This document shows positions 4,777-7,055 of a DNA stretch of 7,055 nt, in pieces. The translations under genes were made by a program, and so were the position numbers. Source of the stretch: Candidatus Parcubacteria bacterium (GTDB lineage Bacteria; Patescibacteriota; Patescibacteriia; JAACEG01); assembly GCA_023142625.1 (NCBI GenBank), contig JAGLJD010000015.1, positions 1 through 7,055 of the forward strand, in the 5' to 3' direction. The first letter of the stretch is position 1; each line of letters starts with the position of its first letter. The notes beneath the pieces were generated by a model. That model saw nothing but the letters and a program-made list of their open reading frames with translations, was not told the origin of the DNA and searched no databases.

Positions 4777-6432
4777 TTACACAATCTTTCCTCCAAACAT
4801 ATCTAATGCCATATCTACAGCATCTTCTTTTTTGTCATCAGTTACAGACCTAATTTCTTTAATTTTATATCCCATTTTTTCCGCTTCGTCTTGAGTGATG
4901 AATTTCACCAAAACGTCTGCTTTTAAAATTTCTGCTGTTGCTTTTTCAATAATTGATTTGTTTTCAATTTTTTTAAGCTTATCTTTGTGAAAGGAATATT
5001 TGCATGATATTATAATTTCATTTTTTTTAACCTCAATTGGCTGGCATGTTTTTAAAAAAGCAGTTAGCGAATGGTTATAGGACTTCATTTCTTCTAAAAT
5101 ATCCTGCCACTCAAGATTAACTGTGTCTAAAGTAATCTTGTTGGAATTATTTAGTTCTGTCTTATTTTCATTAGCGCCGGTTTTATTATCTTCTGTTTCC
5201 TCTTCTTTTTCGAGGCGCATACTTTTCTTTATAAAATTCTGGGATTGCTTAACTGATGAAGAAACTTTGTCTGTAATTTTTTTTATTGGTTCTTTAATTT
5301 TGTCATTATAGTTTGTATTTGCCTTATCTGTCAAGGATTCTTTGTCAGCGATATTAATTTCAGCGATCGCAAGTTCTAAGGGAAGTTGTTGAATTATTGA
5401 GGATTTAATTTCTTCTTTGCTTTTAATAAACGCGCGAATCATTCCGAGTATTTGCGAAACGGATGTTTTTTGCGATATGGCTTCAAGTTCCGCTATTTGT
5501 TCTTCGGTCATTTCGGAAGAAAAGTTTTCCTTTATCTCCGGGCTAATTTTTAGGAGCATTAATTTTCGGCAATATTCTATTAAAAATATACTGAACTGTT
5601 CCAAGTCGTAACCGTCGTCCGTTATTTTATTTATGTAATCAATCGTTTCACTGTATTTTTTTTCAACAATTAGTTCAATTAATTTTACCGCTACCGAAAT
5701 ATCGGCTATCGCTAAAATCGTTTGAACTTCTTTTAGGGTTATGTCGTCGTCTTCTAAGGATAGTATTTGTCCAAATAAGCTTTCGCTGTCGCGGAGTCCT
5801 CCGTTGGAATTTATAGCAATGAAATCCAAAACGCCTTTTTCCACTTTTACTTTTTCTTGTTTCGCAATTTTTTCCAAGCGCTCTTTTATTTCAAAAACTT
5901 TAAGTCGTCTAAAATCAAATCGTTGGCATCTCGAAATTATAGTTGCTGGAATTTTATGTATTTCGGTGGTAGCCAAAATAAATATGGCATGCTTTGGCGG
6001 TTCTTCTAATGTTTTAAGCAGAGCATTAAATGCTCCCCTGCTTAGCATATGAACTTCGTCAATTATATATACTTTATATTTTCCGGAAGTCGGAGAGAAA
6101 TTTATCTTCTCTATAAGATCTCTAATTTTATCAACTTGGGTATGTGTTGCCGCGTCAATTTCTATCAAGTCTAAAAATTTATTATCATTTATATTCAGGC
6201 AATTTTCACATTCATTGCACGGCTCGCCGCTTTTTGGATTTTTACAATTTACGACTTTGGCCAATATTCTCGCTATCGTAGTTTTTCCTATTCCCCTTGG
6301 CCCAGAAAACAAATAAGCGTGAGCGATCTTCTCACGCCTCACGGCGTTTTTAAGCGTCTTCACAATGTGCTCTTGTCCAACAACTTCTGAAAAATTCGTC
6401 GGCCTATATTTTCTATATAAAACTTTTGACAT
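4777..6432 (-). CDS. dnaX: DNA polymerase III subunit gamma/tau (clamp-loader ATPase)
   Basis: A 551-residue AAA+ ATPase that, with delta and delta', loads the beta sliding clamp at the replication fork. The start MSKVLYRKYRPTNFSEVVGQ is the canonical DnaX N terminus. Walker A is GPRGIGKT (44-51). The zinc-binding cysteines are C63, C72, C75 and C78. Walker B is YIIDEVH (122-128). Sensor 1 is ATTE (154-157). SRC (167-169) carries the arginine finger R168, and GLRDSES (212-218) is the sensor 2 region. The collar domain ends near residue 360 (QQLPLELAIAEI). A Lys/Glu/Asn-rich linker (about 365-435) follows, then a tau-type C-terminal domain ending MALDMFGGKIV. An in-frame A AAA AAA heptamer at codons 383-385 could give a short gamma form. 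No Shine-Dalgarno sequence is present. tRNA-Gln follows after 10 bases. Confidence 0.97.
   Translation of the reverse strand: MSKVLYRKYRPTNFSEVVGQEHIVKTLKNAVRREKIAHAYLFSGPRGIGKTTIARILAKVVNCKNPKSGEPCNECENCLNINDNKFLDLIEIDAATHTQVDKIRDLIEKINFSPTSGKYKVYIIDEVHMLSRGAFNALLKTLEEPPKHAIFILATTEIHKIPATIISRCQRFDFRRLKVFEIKERLEKIAKQEKVKVEKGVLDFIAINSNGGLRDSESLFGQILSLEDDDITLKEVQTILAIADISVAVKLIELIVEKKYSETIDYINKITDDGYDLEQFSIFLIEYCRKLMLLKISPEIKENFSSEMTEEQIAELEAISQKTSVSQILGMIRAFIKSKEEIKSSIIQQLPLELAIAEINIADKESLTDKANTNYNDKIKEPIKKITDKVSSSVKQSQNFIKKSMRLEKEEETEDNKTGANENKTELNNSNKITLDTVNLEWQDILEEMKSYNHSLTAFLKTCQPIEVKKNEIIISCKYSFHKDKLKKIENKSIIEKATAEILKADVLVKFITQDEAEKMGYKIKEIRSVTDDKKEDAVDMALDMFGGKIV
5249..5284 (-). promoter_or_regulatory. 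Candidate -1 frameshift site in dnaX (A8 tract plus nearby stop)
   Basis: The coding strand has eight A residues (5284-5277) read as ATA AAA AAA ATT, giving the slippery heptamer A AAA AAA in phase for -1 slippage at codons 384-385. After slippage, nine codons (N Y R Q S F F I S) precede a TAA at 5251-5249, making a product of 394 residues. That product would keep the ATPase and collar domains and lack the tau C terminus. E. coli dnaX makes gamma by ribosomal slippage and Thermus by transcriptional slippage on an A tract. I see no strong downstream stem and no upstream Shine-Dalgarno stimulator. A second in-phase A AAA AAA lies at 5663-5656, so A tracts are not unique to this position. Confidence 0.4.
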
Positions 6433-6435
6433 TTT

Positions 6436-6463
6436 AGTATAACAAATTATTTTAAATCGTTAA
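6436..6463 (-). promoter_or_regulatory. Possible promoter just upstream of dnaX
   Basis: On the minus strand, TTAACG (6463-6458) and TATACT (6441-6436) are separated by 16 bases. The -10 box matches consensus at five of six positions and the -35 at four. It ends only three bases before the ATG, so the predicted transcription start falls at or just inside the start codon. That weakens it unless dnaX is translated from a leaderless message or the true start differs. Confidence 0.3.
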
Positions 6464-6477
6464 ACTCAAAACTTAAT

Positions 6478-6523
6478 TGTCATTGCGTTTCGCTATCGCT
6501 CAACTTTATTTCTCGCAATGACA
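6478..6523. repeat. REP-like palindrome upstream of dnaX
   Basis: TGTCATTGCG (6478-6487) and CGCAATGACA (6514-6523) are perfect 10-base inverted ends around 26 bases. Read on the minus strand it begins TGTCATTGCGAG and contains GCGATAGCGA, so it shares its start with the element at 3888-3944. It lies between the acidic-protein gene and dnaX. No U tract follows the stem on the minus strand, so it is not a standard terminator. An interspersed REP-like repeat is the better reading. Confidence 0.7.
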
Positions 6524-6540
6524 GTCCATAATTTTAATTC

Positions 6541-7055
6541 TTATATTCTCAAGTCATCTGAAATCTTATCATCCTTATCTTCGTCAAACCTCGCTTCTTT
6601 TTTTATTTCTTCAATATCAGGAAGCCATTCATCCTCCATTGATTCTTGATTTGAATCCTCTTCTTGTTTATTTCTATTACCTAAATCTTCCGTCTCGTCA
6701 TTTTCAAAATCTTCAACTTCCTGTGATTTTATATCTTCCGCATTATCGTTTTGCGTATCACTTTCTTCCACGTTATTCATTTCTGAATCTATTATGTCAT
6801 TGTTATTTTCTTTTTCATTATCCATTACTGCTTCAATCGCGGCCCATTCGCTTATTTTTTCTTTGGGAATAACCAAAGTTATCTCATCGCCTTTTTTTGC
6901 TTTAAAATATGTGAGTGAAGCTAAGAGAACTTTATATTTTTTTCCCTCTGACAAAACATAATTTTTGCCATTATCATCGTTTATAACGGTGCCAATTATT
7001 TTTTTTCTGTCAATTGGGCTAATTTGTTTATACAAAAATAATCCGTCTTCAGTTA
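6541..7055 (-). CDS. Hypothetical protein with acidic low-complexity C terminus, 5' end beyond the window
   Basis: I do not recognise this gene. From a possible TTG at 7035 the protein is 164 residues. The same frame stays open to the window edge and reads TEDGLFLYKQISPID across that TTG, so the real start probably lies outside and the entry is marked partial. The N-terminal 65 or so residues look like a small compact beta-rich domain (KKIIGTVINDDNGKNYVL, KKGDEITLVIP). From about residue 70 onward it is dominated by Glu, Asp and Asn, strongly acidic and presumably disordered, with no membrane segment. The skewed composition could suit a protein that binds a basic partner, but that is speculation. 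It lies upstream of dnaX on the same strand, separated by 108 bases that hold a REP-like palindrome. Confidence 0.65.
   Translation of the reverse strand, partial: TEDGLFLYKQISPIDRKKIIGTVINDDNGKNYVLSEGKKYKVLLASLTYFKAKKGDEITLVIPKEKISEWAAIEAVMDNEKENNNDIIDSEMNNVEESDTQNDNAEDIKSQEVEDFENDETEDLGNRNKQEEDSNQESMEDEWLPDIEEIKKEARFDEDKDDKISDDLRI

Noticed and set aside
5020..5028. Second A8 tract in dnaX as the gamma/tau frameshift site
   Set aside because: The phase gives only A AAA AAT and the site lies inside the C-terminal tau domain, too late to make a gamma-like product.
5741..6052. 103-codon plus-strand open frame
   Set aside because: It is antisense to the conserved AAA+ part of dnaX and has no domain of its own.

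Overview
This AT-rich 7 kb window looks like chromosomal DNA from a small-genome bacterium, most likely of the Candidate Phyla Radiation (Patescibacteria). That placement is inference. It rests on the divergent MurG, whose donor-loop and acceptor-loop motifs differ from the textbook ones. It also rests on heptanucleotide tandem repeats inside a coding gene, short REP-like palindromes between genes, and the absence of Shine-Dalgarno sequences at the starts that can be examined. TGA ends the thioredoxin-reductase-like gene at the expected length, so the standard bacterial code applies, not a TGA-as-glycine code.

Layout from left to right: a GT4-type glycosyltransferase on the minus strand (29-1126) is divergent from a thioredoxin-reductase-like flavoprotein on the plus strand (1236-2147). 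A plus-strand gene for a membrane-anchored protein with an Asn-rich linker follows (2280-2804). It runs tail to tail, with 1 bp between them, into a minus-strand murG-like gene (2806-3870). All remaining genes are on the minus strand. In transcription order they are a 5'-incomplete acidic protein (7055-6541), a REP-like hairpin, dnaX (6432-4777), tRNA-Gln(UUG) (4766-4696), a degenerate tRNA-like element (about 4671-4583), rubrerythrin (4547-3972), a second REP-like element, and murG.

The genes are mostly housekeeping: replication clamp loader, peptidoglycan lipid II synthesis, translation, and redox or peroxide defence. The rubrerythrin suggests an anaerobic or microaerobic lifestyle. They do not form an obvious single pathway.

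The most unusual part is the stretch just downstream of tRNA-Gln. A second copy of the tRNA keeps its acceptor stem, T stem and 3' trailer. It has lost the D and anticodon arms, and its T loop is expanded by 40 nt that form two perfect 9-bp hairpins with mutually complementary tetraloops. Other points of interest are an in-frame A AAA AAA slippery heptamer at the end of dnaX domain III, heptamer repeats inside murG, a MurG lacking the canonical glycine-loop histidine, and a thioredoxin-reductase-like protein with a weakened NADPH signature.
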